From: Tepidamorphus gemmatus | GTDB lineage: Bacteria; Pseudomonadota; Alphaproteobacteria; Rhizobiales; Tepidamorphaceae | DNA: 64,000 nt | NCBI RefSeq assembly: GCF_004346195.1 | Contig: NZ_SMAK01000002.1 | Location: forward strand, 434,001-498,000 | Direction: 5' to 3' | Shown: piece after piece, positions 8,734-17,675 of the stretch | Numbering within the stretch: position 1 is the first letter of the stretch | Layout: each line of letters starts with the position of its first letter | Made by a program: the position numbers and the translations under genes | Notes under the pieces: model-generated | Database searches by the model: none | Seen by the model: the letters and a program-made list of their open reading frames with translations, nothing else | What the model was told of the DNA's origin: nothing

Positions 8734-10325
8734 CCGAACTTCGTCTCCGGCACCGGCGCATTGAGCGTCGCCGAGAAGGCGAGGGCCAGTACGCGCCGCG
8801 TCTCGCGCGGGGTGATGATGCCGTCGTCCCACAGACGCGCGGTGGCGTGATAGGGGTGTCCCTCGGCCTCGTAGCGGTCGCGGATCGGCTGCTTGAACGC
8901 TTCCTCCTCCTCGGCGCTCCAGGTTCCGCCATCGGCCTCGATGTTGTCGCGGCGCACGGTGGCGAGCACACTGGCCGCCTGTTCGCCGCCCATCACCGAA
9001 ATGCGCGCATTCGGCCACATGAACAGGAAGCGGGGCGAATAGGCGCGCCCGCACATGCCATAGTTCCCGGCGCCGAATGAGCCGCCGACGATCACCGTGA
9101 TCTTCGGCACCTTCGCGCAGGCGACGGCGGTGACAAGCTTCGCCCCGTCCTTGGCAATGCCACCCGCCTCGTAGTCGCGTCCGACCATGAACCCGGTGAT
9201 GTTCTGCAGGAACAGCAGCGGAATGCGCCGCTGGCAGCACAGTTCGATGAAGTGCGCGCCCTTCAGCGCCGATTCCGAGAACAGGATGCCGTTGTTGCCG
9301 AGGATGCCGACCGGCATGCCATGCAGCCGTGCAAAGCCGGTCACCAGTGTCGTTCCATAAAGGCGCTTGAACTCGTCGAACTCCGAACCGTCGACGATCC
9401 GGGCGATCACCTCGCGAATGTCGTACTGGGTCGACAGGTGGCGCGGCACGATCCCATCGAGTTCGGCCGGATCGTAATACGGTTCGACGGGGGACCTGAG
9501 GTCGAGATCGATCGATTTGCGGATATTGAGCCCCGCGACGATCCGCCGGGCGATTCTCAGCGCGTGGTCGTCGTCGATCGCGTAGTGGTCGGCCACGCCC
9601 GAGCGGCGCGCATGAACGTCGGCGCCGCCCAGATCCTCGGCCGTGACCATCTCGCCCGTCGCTGCCTTCACCAGGGGCGGGCCGCCGAGGAAGATCGTGC
9701 CCTGGCGGCGGACGATGATCGTCTCGTCCGACATGGCCGGCACATAGGCACCGCCCGCCGTGCAGGACCCCATCACGACGGCGATCTGCGGGATGCCCTC
9801 GGCGGACATGTTGGCCTGGTTGTAGAAGATCCGGCCGAAATGCTCGCGGTCCGGGAACACGTCGGTCTGGTTGGGCAGGTTGGCCCCGCCGGAATCAACG
9901 AGATAGATGCACGGCAGCCGGTTCTGCAGCGCAATCTCCTGCGCGCGCAGGTGCTTCTTCACCGTCATCGGATAATAGGTGCCGCCCTTGATGGTGGCAT
10001 CATTGCAGACGATGACACATTCGCGGCCCTCGACCCTGCCGATCCCGGTGATCAACCCCGCCGCGTGGATCGCATCCTCATAGAGACCGTAGGCCGCCAG
10101 CGGCGACAGTTCGAGGAACGGCGACCCCGGGTCGATCAGCCGCATCACCCGGTCGCGCGGCAGCAGCTTGCCCCGGCTGACATGGCGCTCGCGCGCCCTG
10201 GCGGAACCTCCCATGGCCGCCTCGGCCCGCTTCGCGGCGAGGTCCTCCACCAGCGCCGCCATCGCAGCGGCGTTCGCCCGGAAATCGTTCGATGCGATGT
10301 TGACGGCAGTCTCGATACGCGGCAT
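8718..10325 (-). CDS. mccB: Methylcrotonyl-CoA carboxylase, carboxyltransferase beta subunit
   Basis: A 535-residue carboxyltransferase, the usual MccB length. It transfers carboxyl from biotin to 3-methylcrotonyl-CoA. MccB-typical segments are visible: [69 protein letters not shown] and [11 protein letters not shown]. The ATG at 10325 has GGAGG seven to eight bases upstream; an open frame further upstream lacks coding character. A DUF3828-like gene diverges from it across 141 bases. Its partner mccA lies 3.2 kb downstream, beyond a lipase and sdaA. A 12-bp hairpin covers its stop codon. Confidence 0.93.
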   Translation of the reverse strand: MPRIETAVNIASNDFRANAAAMAALVEDLAAKRAEAAMGGSARARERHVSRGKLLPRDRVMRLIDPGSPFLELSPLAAYGLYEDAIHAAGLITGIGRVEGRECVIVCNDATIKGGTYYPMTVKKHLRAQEIALQNRLPCIYLVDSGGANLPNQTDVFPDREHFGRIFYNQANMSAEGIPQIAVVMGSCTAGGAYVPAMSDETIIVRRQGTIFLGGPPLVKAATGEMVTAEDLGGADVHARRSGVADHYAIDDDHALRIARRIVAGLNIRKSIDLDLRSPVEPYYDPAELDGIVPRHLSTQYDIREVIARIVDGSEFDEFKRLYGTTLVTGFARLHGMPVGILGNNGILFSESALKGAHFIELCCQRRIPLLFLQNITGFMVGRDYEAGGIAKDGAKLVTAVACAKVPKITVIVGGSFGAGNYGMCGRAYSPRFLFMWPNARISVMGGEQAASVLATVRRDNIEADGGTWSAEEEEAFKQPIRDRYEAEGHPYHATARLWDDGIITPRETRRVLALAFSATLNAPVPETKFGVFRM

Positions 10326-10466
10326 CGGCGACCCTCCCGCGCCAAGCGTTAGACGAACCCCGCCATGCCGGCAAGCGCACCGCCCGGTCGCGACAGGTTC
10401 GCCATGATTCCGCCGCGAGCCGGGAGCACCCGTATCGCATTCGCTCCACTGTCGAGGTCGACCAAG

Positions 10467-10979
10467 ATGGACCGCCGTCTGCTCCTGCCCGCCTGCCTCG
10501 CCGCCTCCTTGTTCCTGTCGATGGCCACACCGGCCGTGTCCGAGGACGATCCGGCGACCTTCGCCGAACAGGTCTACGATGCCGGCTGGGACGCCATCAC
10601 CGCTGACGCCAAGACGCGTCGCGACTGGCTGTCCGGGCCGTTTGCCAAGGTTGTGGCCCGGCACGAAAGACTTCAGGAGGACGAGCGCATCGGCTACGAT
10701 CCCCTCACCCAGGGCGACGAGGCTGATCTCGACACCCTGACCGCAACCGTCACCGACGATAACGCCAAGACGGCCACGGTCGAGGTCGAGCTCGAGGTCG
10801 ACGGCGAAGCGCGGACCATCACGCTGGTTCTGAACCATTCGCCCAAGGGGCTGCGGCTGAGCGACATCAGGCGTCCGGACGGCACCAGCGTGAGAGCCGA
10901 CATGGAAAAGGCGGTCAAGCATGCAGCCGGCGCCGGCGACAAGCCGGTGAAGAAGCAGAAGCCCGAGAAGAAGAGCTGA
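10467..10979 (+). CDS. Periplasmic hypothetical protein, DUF3828-like
   Basis: A 170-residue protein with a clear signal peptide ([20 protein letters not shown], cleavage near AVSED). The mature part contains a short alpha region, then [12 protein letters not shown] and alternating beta strands ([29 protein letters not shown]), which resembles the small periplasmic DUF3828 family; the match is by eye and tentative. The C-terminus is lysine-rich. I placed the start at the signal peptide methionine rather than 102 bases upstream. It is divergent from mccB and convergent with the rhodanese gene. No function known. Confidence 0.7.
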   Translation: MDRRLLLPACLAASLFLSMATPAVSEDDPATFAEQVYDAGWDAITADAKTRRDWLSGPFAKVVARHERLQEDERIGYDPLTQGDEADLDTLTATVTDDNAKTATVEVELEVDGEARTITLVLNHSPKGLRLSDIRRPDGTSVRADMEKAVKHAAGAGDKPVKKQKPEKKS

Positions 10980-11030
10980 TCGAACCCAGGGGCGCGACCC
11001 GACCGCCCGCCGGACTGCGACGGCCGCCAA

Positions 11031-11453
11031 TCAGGATGCAGCTTCGCCCGGCGCCGGTTCGGGACGCTCTATCGGGCCGCCCGCCTTCTCCCAGGCACCG
11101 AAGCCACCATCGATATGGCAAACCGGCCGCATCCCCATCCGCTGGGCTGTCTGGGCCGCCAGGGCCGACCGCCAGCCGCCCGCGCAGAAGAAGACGAAGC
11201 GGGCATCGCGGGCGAATACCGGCTTGTGGTACGGGCTGTCGGGATCGATCCAGAACTCGAGCATGCCGCGCGGCGCATGGACCGCACCGGGAATGCGGCC
11301 GGTGCGCGCCAGTTCGCGGATGTCCCGAAGGTCAACGAAGACCACGTCGTCGCGGCCGTGCAGCCCGATCGCCGTCTCGACGTCGATTGTCTCGATCTCG
11401 GCAAGCGCGTCATCGACGAGCTTCCGGAACCCCGTCGTGATCGTTTGCGGCAC
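11031..11453 (-). CDS. Rhodanese-like domain protein
   Basis: A 140-residue single-domain rhodanese. The FVDLRDIRELARTGRIPGA strand-helix and the active-site loop FFCAGGWRS, with catalytic Cys90 followed by the glycine/arginine/serine loop, are complete, so sulfurtransferase activity (cysteine persulfide) is likely. The sequence GTG at 11453 is preceded by GGGGAGG with five bases of spacing, which fixes an unusual GTG start. It lacks a signal peptide. It ends 51 bases from the convergent DUF3828-like gene. The sulfur donor and acceptor are unknown. Confidence 0.88.
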   Translation of the reverse strand: MPQTITTGFRKLVDDALAEIETIDVETAIGLHGRDDVVFVDLRDIRELARTGRIPGAVHAPRGMLEFWIDPDSPYHKPVFARDARFVFFCAGGWRSALAAQTAQRMGMRPVCHIDGGFGAWEKAGGPIERPEPAPGEAAS

Positions 11454-11593
11454 CCGATCCTCCCCTTCCGTCCCAGCGCCATTGCCGGCCAGTATAGGAG
11501 GCCGGCGGCGGCGCGAGAATTCGGTCGGTGCAGACGTCAGCGGCGCGGCCCCTTCGGACCGCGCCGGTCAATTGCATGATGACAGGGAAAGGG

Positions 11594-11719
11594 TCAGCGC
11601 GCCGCTATGGCGTTTGGCTCGAAGCCGCCGAACAGCGCTGCAATCAGCATCACGCCAACGAGCACCGCCAGCGTCCACGCCGTCACCCGAAGGTACGACG
11701 GCCCTGCGTCACGTTCCAT
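11594..11719 (-). CDS. Small single-pass membrane protein, 41 residues
   Basis: A short gene starting MERDAGPSYLRVTAWTLAV; residues about 13-32 form one confident transmembrane helix (TAWTLAVLVGVMLIAALFGG), followed by a short tail. AGAGG lies seven bases before the ATG. It sits downstream of the YdcF-like gene on the same strand, separated by that gene's terminator hairpin, so it should have its own promoter. I do not recognise the family. The clean ribosome site and typical membrane-helix composition argue for a real gene. Confidence 0.5.
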   Translation of the reverse strand: MERDAGPSYLRVTAWTLAVLVGVMLIAALFGGFEPNAIAAR

Positions 11720-11852
11720 TCAAGATCCTCTTGCGCTCCGCCGGCCCTTGCGCGCTCAGCTCGCGGTTCCGGACGGGCGCTCTGGTTACGATTTATTAGG
11801 ATTTGTTGCAAGGGCCTGCTGCACCGCAATATGGTCATGCACGGATGACACC

Positions 11853-11889
11853 GAAAGCCGGGCCCGCCACTCAACGATCCGGGCCCGGC
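11853..11889 (-). terminator. Intrinsic terminator of the YdcF-like gene
   Basis: On the minus strand GCCGGGCCC pairs with GGGCCCGGC (9 bp perfect, 15-base loop holding the stop codon of the YdcF-like gene), followed by TTTCGGTGT. It is a GC-rich stem with a short T-run. Confidence 0.65.
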
Positions 11890-12674
11890 AGAGGTTCCGA
11901 GCTCTTGCCGGTGAGATAGTAGGCGACCAGCCCTACCCATTCGCGCGTGGCCACATCGATGCGCCGCAATCCTTCGGAGGCGGAATCGAACGGGCGCCAG
12001 ACGTCCTGCCAGCCGCGGGTGCGGAAATCGACCGGGTAGGCTTCAACCGGAAAACCTGCGGCTCGGAAGCTGCCGATGGCGCGCGGCATATGCCAGGCCG
12101 ATGTCACCAGGAGCCAGGTCTCGCCGTCCCCGGGCTGAACCAGTTCACGGGTGTAGACCGCATTCTCGTGGGTGTTGCGCGAGCGGCCCTCGAGTTCGAT
12201 CCGGTCCGGATCGACGCCGAGGCCGGCAAGAAGACGGCCGGCCAGATCGGCTTCTGTGCCCTCGTCGAACAGCAGGCGTCCGGATCCGCCCGTGAACACC
12301 AGCCGCGCCCGTGGATACCGGCGCGACAGCGCGGCGAACTCGACAACCCGTTCCGCCGTTTCGTTCAGGGCGACACTGCCCCGGGCCGAGCTGGTGACGG
12401 TCTCGAACGATCCGCCCAGCAGGATGATCCCGTCCGGCGGAATCGAGTTGGCCTGCCAGGCGGGGAACCGTTCCTCGAGCGGCAGGATCAGCCACTGGCC
12501 GAGCGGCGAGAAGGCACAGACGATGAGGCCCGTCAGACCGAGGCCGAGCAGCCAGCGTCCCAGACGCCGCAGGCGGCCGGCGAGCAGGGCAAGTGCCCCC
12601 GCGGCCGCCATCGTCAGCAGCAGGTTCGAAGGCTGCAGCAGGAACCAGGCGATCTTGGACAGGTAGAAGAACAT
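11871..12674 (-). CDS. YdcF/ElyC (DUF218) family membrane protein
   Basis: A 267-residue protein with two N-terminal hydrophobic segments (about 1-32 and 38-58) and a DUF218 domain from about residue 78: DGIILLGGS, a RARLVFTGGSG strand, then SRNTHENAVYT and LVTSAWHMPRA, the family's conserved acidic/His motifs. Relatives such as ElyC and SanA affect envelope integrity or undecaprenyl-carrier use. The start at MFFYLSKIAWFLLQP fits the family. Its gene ends inside a terminator hairpin. The precise role here is not known. Confidence 0.85.
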   Translation of the reverse strand: MFFYLSKIAWFLLQPSNLLLTMAAAGALALLAGRLRRLGRWLLGLGLTGLIVCAFSPLGQWLILPLEERFPAWQANSIPPDGIILLGGSFETVTSSARGSVALNETAERVVEFAALSRRYPRARLVFTGGSGRLLFDEGTEADLAGRLLAGLGVDPDRIELEGRSRNTHENAVYTRELVQPGDGETWLLVTSAWHMPRAIGSFRAAGFPVEAYPVDFRTRGWQDVWRPFDSASEGLRRIDVATREWVGLVAYYLTGKSSEPLPGPDR

Positions 12675-12844
12675 CCGACGGCCTCCGCGCGACCGTCACA
12701 CCCGACCATGCGACGGAGAACGCCGCAACCCTTCCGGCAAGGGCGACCGCCAGAACGATTTCCGGAGCGCAGACGCCACCTGTCCGTCAGGAACTCCCAC
12801 GGAACAGGCAGTTGGGACGGAACATCGGATGCGCGAACCGATCT

Positions 12845-12973
12845 CTACAGCGACCGCATCGCCGGCTCGGGCGGGTTGATGTCGGCATTGGTGGTGCGCG
12901 TACCGACGCCGATGATCGTCGTGGCGAGCACGGCGGCGACAACAATGGTCAGGAGCGCTGTCTTCGGACGCAT
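12845..12973 (-). CDS. Small membrane-anchored or exported protein, 42 residues
   Basis: The reading frame begins MRPKTALLTIVVAAVLATT, with one hydrophobic helix (about residues 6-24) after a positively charged start, then a short proline/acidic tail ending in MRSL. This is a typical single-pass or signal-anchor layout. No strong ribosome site is visible. It lies 170 bases upstream of the YdcF-like gene on the same strand. I do not recognise it. Confidence 0.45.
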   Translation of the reverse strand: MRPKTALLTIVVAAVLATTIIGVGTRTTNADINPPEPAMRSL

Positions 12974-13150
12974 GGCACGGGACTTCGCACAGGGAAGTTG
13001 TCAACGTGCAGATCGGCTTAGCGTGATCGTGATGAACGAACCCTGAATGCCGCCGGTCCCGGCCCCAGCAAGCTGTCGGCATGGCTAACGCAAGGTAACC
13101 GCCAGCGGCATCGACTGTCTGCGCGCGCCCCGTTCGACGCGGGAGACCTG

Positions 13151-13342
13151 TCAGGTACCGTCCACGGAAGCGGCGACCAGCTGCTGCGTCCGCGCTGGGT
13201 TCAGCGCGTCGCGCCGGTCGAGGCGGTAGCAGCCCAATATACACGGCGCTTCGCCCACCATGTCCGCACCGAAGGGCAGCACCGCCGGCCCGCCGCCGAC
13301 CCAGGCGAAACCCGCCAGTCCGATCCGGCGATGCAAGGCCAT
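13151..13342 (-). CDS. Hypothetical protein, 63 residues
   Basis: A short gene whose ATG is preceded by GGGGAGGGAACC, one of the strongest ribosome sites in the window, which decides the start over an upstream in-frame methionine. The protein begins MALHRRIGLAGFAWVGGG, is glycine-rich and moderately hydrophobic to about residue 38, contains two cysteines (APCILGC) and ends in a polar helix-like tail. No known domain is apparent. It lies 109 bases after the aldo/keto reductase gene on the same strand and may be cotranscribed with it. Confidence 0.5.
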   Translation of the reverse strand: MALHRRIGLAGFAWVGGGPAVLPFGADMVGEAPCILGCYRLDRRDALNPARTQQLVAASVDGT

Positions 13343-13451
13343 GGTTCCCTCCCCGGATGTCGTGGGGCCCGGCCGCAAGCCGCAGTCGCCTCCCCGGCAC
13401 CTGGTCGCCATCCGCCCGACGTTCCGCGCGGAAAGCCCGATACGCTACGCC

Positions 13452-14273
13452 TCAGTCCCAGTCGGGCGCCCAGCTCACCTGCACGACCCGACCGTCCGGT
13501 CGGGCCAGCCCGGCGATGGCCGCCATTTCGGCATCGGTCAGGGTGAAGTCGAAGACATCGAGGTTCTCGGCCAGCCGCGCGGTCGAACTCGTCCGCGGGA
13601 TCGCGATCACTCCCGATTGCTGCACCAGCCATCTGAGCGCCACCTGGCCGGCCGTCTTGCCGTGACGGGCCGCGATCTCCTCGATGACCGGATCTCCGAC
13701 GACCCGGCCCCGCGCCAGCGGACAGTAGGCGGTCAGCGAGAGGCCGTGGCGCCGGCAGGCCGCCATCACCCTGCTCGCGTCGAGGAACGGATGGTACTCG
13801 ACCTGATTGGTCACCAGCGGCTCTGGGCACAGCCGTACCGCCTCCTCGATCAGCGCCACGGTGAAGTTCGATATCCCGATGTGGCGGGCCAGTCCCCGCT
13901 GCTTCACGCGAGCAAGGGCGGCGAGGCTGTCGGCGAGCGGAATCGCCGGGTTCGGCCAATGGATCAGCAAAAGGTCGACGTAGTCGGTGCCAAGGCGGGC
14001 AAGGCTTTCCTCGGCACAGGCCTCGAGTTCCCCGGGCGCAAGGCGATCGTACCAGACCTTGGTCGTCAGGAAGATATCGCCGCGTGGCACGCCGCTGGCG
14101 CGTATCGCCGCGCCGACCTCACGCTCGTTGCCATAGGCCTGCGCGGTGTCGACGTGACGATAGCCCAAGGCGAGGCCCGCCTGTACGATGTCGGCGCATT
14201 GCGCGCCACGCAGCTCCCAGGTCCCGAGCCCAATGGCGGGGATCCTCGCGCCGTTCGCCGTCACCTCGTGCAT
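13452..14273 (-). CDS. Aldo/keto reductase (diketogluconate reductase-like)
   Basis: A 273-residue NADPH-dependent reductase of the 2,5-diketo-D-gluconate reductase type. The catalytic tetrad is complete: Asp42 and Tyr47 (DTAQAYGNE), Lys72 (TTKVW) and His105 (LLIHWP). The cofactor-binding end has IAIPRTSSTARLAEN. The family reduces aldehydes and ketones, including methylglyoxal; substrate unknown. The start follows the family consensus (ANGARIPAIGLGTWEL). It is divergent from the cation diffusion facilitator gene across 75 bases. Confidence 0.9.
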   Translation of the reverse strand: MHEVTANGARIPAIGLGTWELRGAQCADIVQAGLALGYRHVDTAQAYGNEREVGAAIRASGVPRGDIFLTTKVWYDRLAPGELEACAEESLARLGTDYVDLLLIHWPNPAIPLADSLAALARVKQRGLARHIGISNFTVALIEEAVRLCPEPLVTNQVEYHPFLDASRVMAACRRHGLSLTAYCPLARGRVVGDPVIEEIAARHGKTAGQVALRWLVQQSGVIAIPRTSSTARLAENLDVFDFTLTDAEMAAIAGLARPDGRVVQVSWAPDWD

Positions 14274-14348
14274 GCCTGCAACTCCCTGTAGCCATGTGCG
14301 TCGGTCCGGGGCATATCTACCGCGAGAATCGCCGGAGCCAACAATCGG

Positions 14349-15722
14349 ATGTCGTCAGAGAAGCGAAAGGTTGCGCTCTGGTCGTTGCTGGCGAGCGGCG
14401 TCCTCGCCGCGTCCAAGTTCGTCGTCGGCATCATGACCGGCAGCCTCGGAATCATCTCGGACGCCTTTCACAGCCTGCTCGACTTCGGAGCGACGATCAT
14501 CACCTACATGGCGATCCGGGTCAGCGACCGTCCGCCGGACCGCACGCATCATTTCGGCCATGGCAAGATCGAGAGCGTCGCCGCTCTCGCCGAGACGGCG
14601 CTGCTGGTCGGCACTACCGGCTGGATCGTCTACGAGGCGATCAGCCGGCTTGCGGCCGTCGAGCAGCCCCACGTCGAGGTCGGCTGGATCGCGATTGCGG
14701 TGATCGTCGGCTCGATCCTCATCGACTACAACCGGGTGCGCGCCCTGCGCCGGGTGGCAAAGAAGTACAAGAGCCAGGCGCTCGAGGCCGACGCACTCAA
14801 CTTCTCGACCGACATGCTGAGCTCGGCCGTCGTCCTGGTCGGCCTCGGATTGACGTGGCTCGGCTATCCCAAGGCGGACGCGCTGGCAGCCATCGGAGTC
14901 GCCATGTTCATTTGCGTCGCAGCCTGGCGGCTCGGCAAGCGCACCCTCGACGCGCTCATGGACGCCGCTCCGGCAGGCGCCTACGACAAGATCGCGACCA
15001 TCGTGCGCGAGGCCGACGGCATCCTAGGGCTGGAGCGGCTGCGCATCCGTCCGGTCGGGGCGACGCTGTTCGTCGATATCGATGCGACCGTCGGCAGAAC
15101 ATTGCCGCTCGATCGCGTCGCCGCCATCAAGAGTGCGGCCATCGACACGATCCTCGACGCCTTTCCCGAGGCAGATGTCAGCTTCACCGCTCATCCGGTG
15201 GCGCTCGACGACGAAACGGTCCATGACAAGGTCATGCTGATTGCCCGCCGTCGTGCCCTCGCGGTCCATCACATCACTGTCCAGCACATCGGCGAACGGC
15301 TGTCGGTGAGCTTCGACATCGAGGTCGATGGCCGCCTGCCGCTGCGTGAGGCGCACGAAATGGCCGACGGGCTGGAAAAGGCGATCGCTGACGAACTGGG
15401 AACCGATGTCGAGGTCGAAAGCCACATCGAACCTTTGCACGTCGCGACGCTCGACGGCCATGATGTCGAGGAGCCCCGTCGCGAGGCCTACACGGCCCTG
15501 CTCTCCGACCTCTCGCGGATCGACGGCCGGCTGAGCCAGGTGCACAATGTCCGCGCCCGAACGAACGATCACGGTGTCTTCGTCACCTTCCACTGCCGGG
15601 TCGATCCGTCGGCCCCGGTCGAGGCTGTGCATGCCGCAGTCGACGACCTCGAATACGCCTTCCGTCAGCGCGCGCCCGAGGTCTGCCGAGTCATCGCCCA
15701 CGCGGAGCCGCTACCGGAGTGA
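14349..15722 (+). CDS. Cation diffusion facilitator transporter with extended C-terminus
   Basis: A 457-residue metal/proton antiporter of the inner membrane. Six transmembrane segments lie between about residues 10 and 205. The transport-site motif on helix 2 is HSLLD (His41, Asp45, with Asp38 before it) and on helix 5 is NFSTD (Asn151, Asp155), an HxxxD/NxxxD pair unlike the DxxxD/HxxxD of zinc YiiP. After the first cytosolic alpha-beta domain (about 215-290) come two further regions of the same style (about 295-375 and 390-455), whereas ordinary members are near 300 residues. The exported metal cannot be assigned by eye. Confidence 0.85.
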   Translation: MSSEKRKVALWSLLASGVLAASKFVVGIMTGSLGIISDAFHSLLDFGATIITYMAIRVSDRPPDRTHHFGHGKIESVAALAETALLVGTTGWIVYEAISRLAAVEQPHVEVGWIAIAVIVGSILIDYNRVRALRRVAKKYKSQALEADALNFSTDMLSSAVVLVGLGLTWLGYPKADALAAIGVAMFICVAAWRLGKRTLDALMDAAPAGAYDKIATIVREADGILGLERLRIRPVGATLFVDIDATVGRTLPLDRVAAIKSAAIDTILDAFPEADVSFTAHPVALDDETVHDKVMLIARRRALAVHHITVQHIGERLSVSFDIEVDGRLPLREAHEMADGLEKAIADELGTDVEVESHIEPLHVATLDGHDVEEPRREAYTALLSDLSRIDGRLSQVHNVRARTNDHGVFVTFHCRVDPSAPVEAVHAAVDDLEYAFRQRAPEVCRVIAHAEPLPE

Positions 15723-15747
15723 GCGAGCGGCCGCAGCATCGGGCCGA

Positions 15748-16008
15748 TCAGACGGCGTGCCGCTCGGGCTGTATGTTGCAGGACTTGACGCCGGGCAGAC
15801 GCGCGATCTCGGCAGCCTGCCCGGCATCGTCGAGCAGGACCCAGAACATCGATCGGCCAACCGGGTTGCGCGCCCCGGGAGCCAGCGCACCGACATTGCC
15901 GGGCCCGACGACCGCTTCGATGCGTTCGATCGTGGCGGCACGCTCGCTGTCCGAAAGGGCCGACTCAAGGGTTGCGACCGCGTGCTGCCTGTTGCGAGTC
16001 CGGGACAT
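15748..16008 (-). CDS. Small protein downstream of a subtilase, possibly inhibitor-I9-like
   Basis: An 86-residue protein. The start overlaps the last 44 bases of the subtilase gene in another frame, suggesting translational coupling. The C-terminal half, from GRSMFWVLLDDAGQAAEI through ARLPGVKSCNIQPER, has the strand-helix-strand pattern of the I9 propeptide/inhibitor fold that acts as chaperone and inhibitor for subtilases. The N-terminal half is a short helical stretch without a signal peptide. The I9 resemblance is by eye only; the pairing with a protease is what makes it credible. It may instead be an unrelated small protein. Confidence 0.6.
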   Translation of the reverse strand: MSRTRNRQHAVATLESALSDSERAATIERIEAVVGPGNVGALAPGARNPVGRSMFWVLLDDAGQAAEIARLPGVKSCNIQPERHAV

Positions 16009-17581
16009 TACCCTGCTTGCCGACGCCTGGCCTGTTGGTGACCAGATTATAGAGGTTCAATCGACCATGGCCATAGTCCTGGTGGAACGCGTGCCCTCCA
16101 CCGGTCATTGTCGGGGTCGCATCGCTCGTGTGGCGCAGAGCCGCGATCACCTGATCGATACCGCGCTTTCCGTACACCGCCATGTGGATCGCCAGCGCCG
16201 CGGTGACATGTGGCGTCGCCATCGAGGTTCCGTCCCAGGCGTCGAACCAGGTTCCCCTCGGAATCTTCCTGCCGGGCCGCGGTCGGCTGCCCTCATGCTC
16301 GATCTTGAAGCCGCTCCATCCCTCCGTGATCGGCAGTGTCGACCAGATCGCCGTTCCCGGAGCGCAGACCGTGATATGGGGTCCGCGATTGGAGAAGGTG
16401 GCAACACGGTCGAGCGGATCGGTCGCCCCGACTGCCACCACGTCCACATGCGCTGCGGGATACATCCTCGGACTCCCCAGCTGCCTCGAATTGCCCATTG
16501 CCGCGACCAGCAGCGCGCCCGAGCTTTGCAGCGCGTTGAACAGCATCCGCTCCTCCTCGGAGGGCGCTCCGGTACCGCCGATGCTGAGATTCACCACGTC
16601 GAGTTCGGCATCCACGCATTCCGACAATGCCCTCAGATAGAGTCTCGGGTCGACCACGAACCGGTATTCGCCGATCGAGTGGATGAGCGTCGGCTCGTCG
16701 GAGAAGATCTTCCAGACATGAAGCGGACACTCGCACAGCCCACGGATACCGGTCCGCGTGTCGAGGCCGGCGGCGATCGTCCCCGCGACGTGGGTACCGT
16801 GCCCGACGATATCCTTCGGCCCGGACACGACATTCAGGTCCGGGTAGCTGAAGTCGTACCGCATGACCCGTCCGGCGAAGAGCGGGTGGTCGAGGTCGAT
16901 GCCGGTATCGAGCACGGCGACCTTGACCTCCGTCGGCTCCCGGTAGGACGGATCCGCCCGTGCCGCGGGCCAATGAATGGCGTCGAATGACCAGCCGACC
17001 GTCCTGGCCGCCTCGCCTTTAGGATCCACCGGTTCCCGACTCGCCTGGCGTGACCGGGACGGCTGCGCCATGAGGTAGCGAACCGGCACGGCCTCGGCGC
17101 GCATCGACACATCCTCGGCAATCTCGCGCCGCAGTCGGTCGAGCCGCTGGCCGGAGCGCAGCTTGACCAGATTGGTCCCGCGCAGGATCGACTGCCCGAT
17201 ACGTTCGGGATCCCTGACGATCAGAGACGAGGCAAGTGCGAGGTGCACACCGAGAGGATCGCCGGCGAAGGCCGGGGCGACGCTGCCTTCGGCCACCGGA
17301 GCGAGCGGCTGCACCTCCTCGATCTGCCCCTGCCGGGCCAGCGATGCGAGCACGGCAAGCCCTGGATGCTCGGCCTCGACCTCGGCAATGGCAACATCCG
17401 GCGCATCCGCACCGCGCAGCGAGCCCAGTCTGGAGGGGTCGATGTGCAGCGCCTTCGCCGCAGTACGGGCAGCACCAAGCAGGCGGGCCGCCAACGCGCC
17501 TGCCCGCCCATCGACATTGACCAGCAGCAGGTTGTCGTGGGTATCCGCCAGCGCATCGCCGGAAAAGTATGCCATCTGCAT
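15965..17581 (-). CDS. S8-family serine peptidase (subtilase), no signal peptide
   Basis: A 538-residue subtilase. The catalytic triad is complete: Asp225 (VAVLDTGIDLDHP), His261 (GHGTHVAGT) and Ser453 (GTSMATPHV), with oxyanion Asn364 (AMGNS). A region of about 200 residues precedes the catalytic domain; part of it (about 60-95) could be a diverged propeptide. There is no signal sequence, so it probably works in the cytosol or is exported by another route. Only about 85 residues follow the catalytic serine. The ATG has GAGGTAA in front. It is the first gene of a two-gene unit with the small I9-like protein. Substrate unknown. Confidence 0.88.
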   Translation of the reverse strand: MQMAYFSGDALADTHDNLLLVNVDGRAGALAARLLGAARTAAKALHIDPSRLGSLRGADAPDVAIAEVEAEHPGLAVLASLARQGQIEEVQPLAPVAEGSVAPAFAGDPLGVHLALASSLIVRDPERIGQSILRGTNLVKLRSGQRLDRLRREIAEDVSMRAEAVPVRYLMAQPSRSRQASREPVDPKGEAARTVGWSFDAIHWPAARADPSYREPTEVKVAVLDTGIDLDHPLFAGRVMRYDFSYPDLNVVSGPKDIVGHGTHVAGTIAAGLDTRTGIRGLCECPLHVWKIFSDEPTLIHSIGEYRFVVDPRLYLRALSECVDAELDVVNLSIGGTGAPSEEERMLFNALQSSGALLVAAMGNSRQLGSPRMYPAAHVDVVAVGATDPLDRVATFSNRGPHITVCAPGTAIWSTLPITEGWSGFKIEHEGSRPRPGRKIPRGTWFDAWDGTSMATPHVTAALAIHMAVYGKRGIDQVIAALRHTSDATPTMTGGGHAFHQDYGHGRLNLYNLVTNRPGVGKQGNVPDSQQAARGRNP

Positions 17582-17675
17582 GGGTTACCTCAGGAGTTGC
17601 CGACCGAGCCTCTCTGTACTTATACGAGAAATTGAAAGAATAGACACGCTTAAGTTGCTTTTGTCGAGCCGCCGT

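Noticed and set aside
9252-10352. 366-codon plus-strand frame opposite mccB
   Set aside because: Antisense shadow of a clear carboxyltransferase gene with typical Arg/His/Asp-rich composition.
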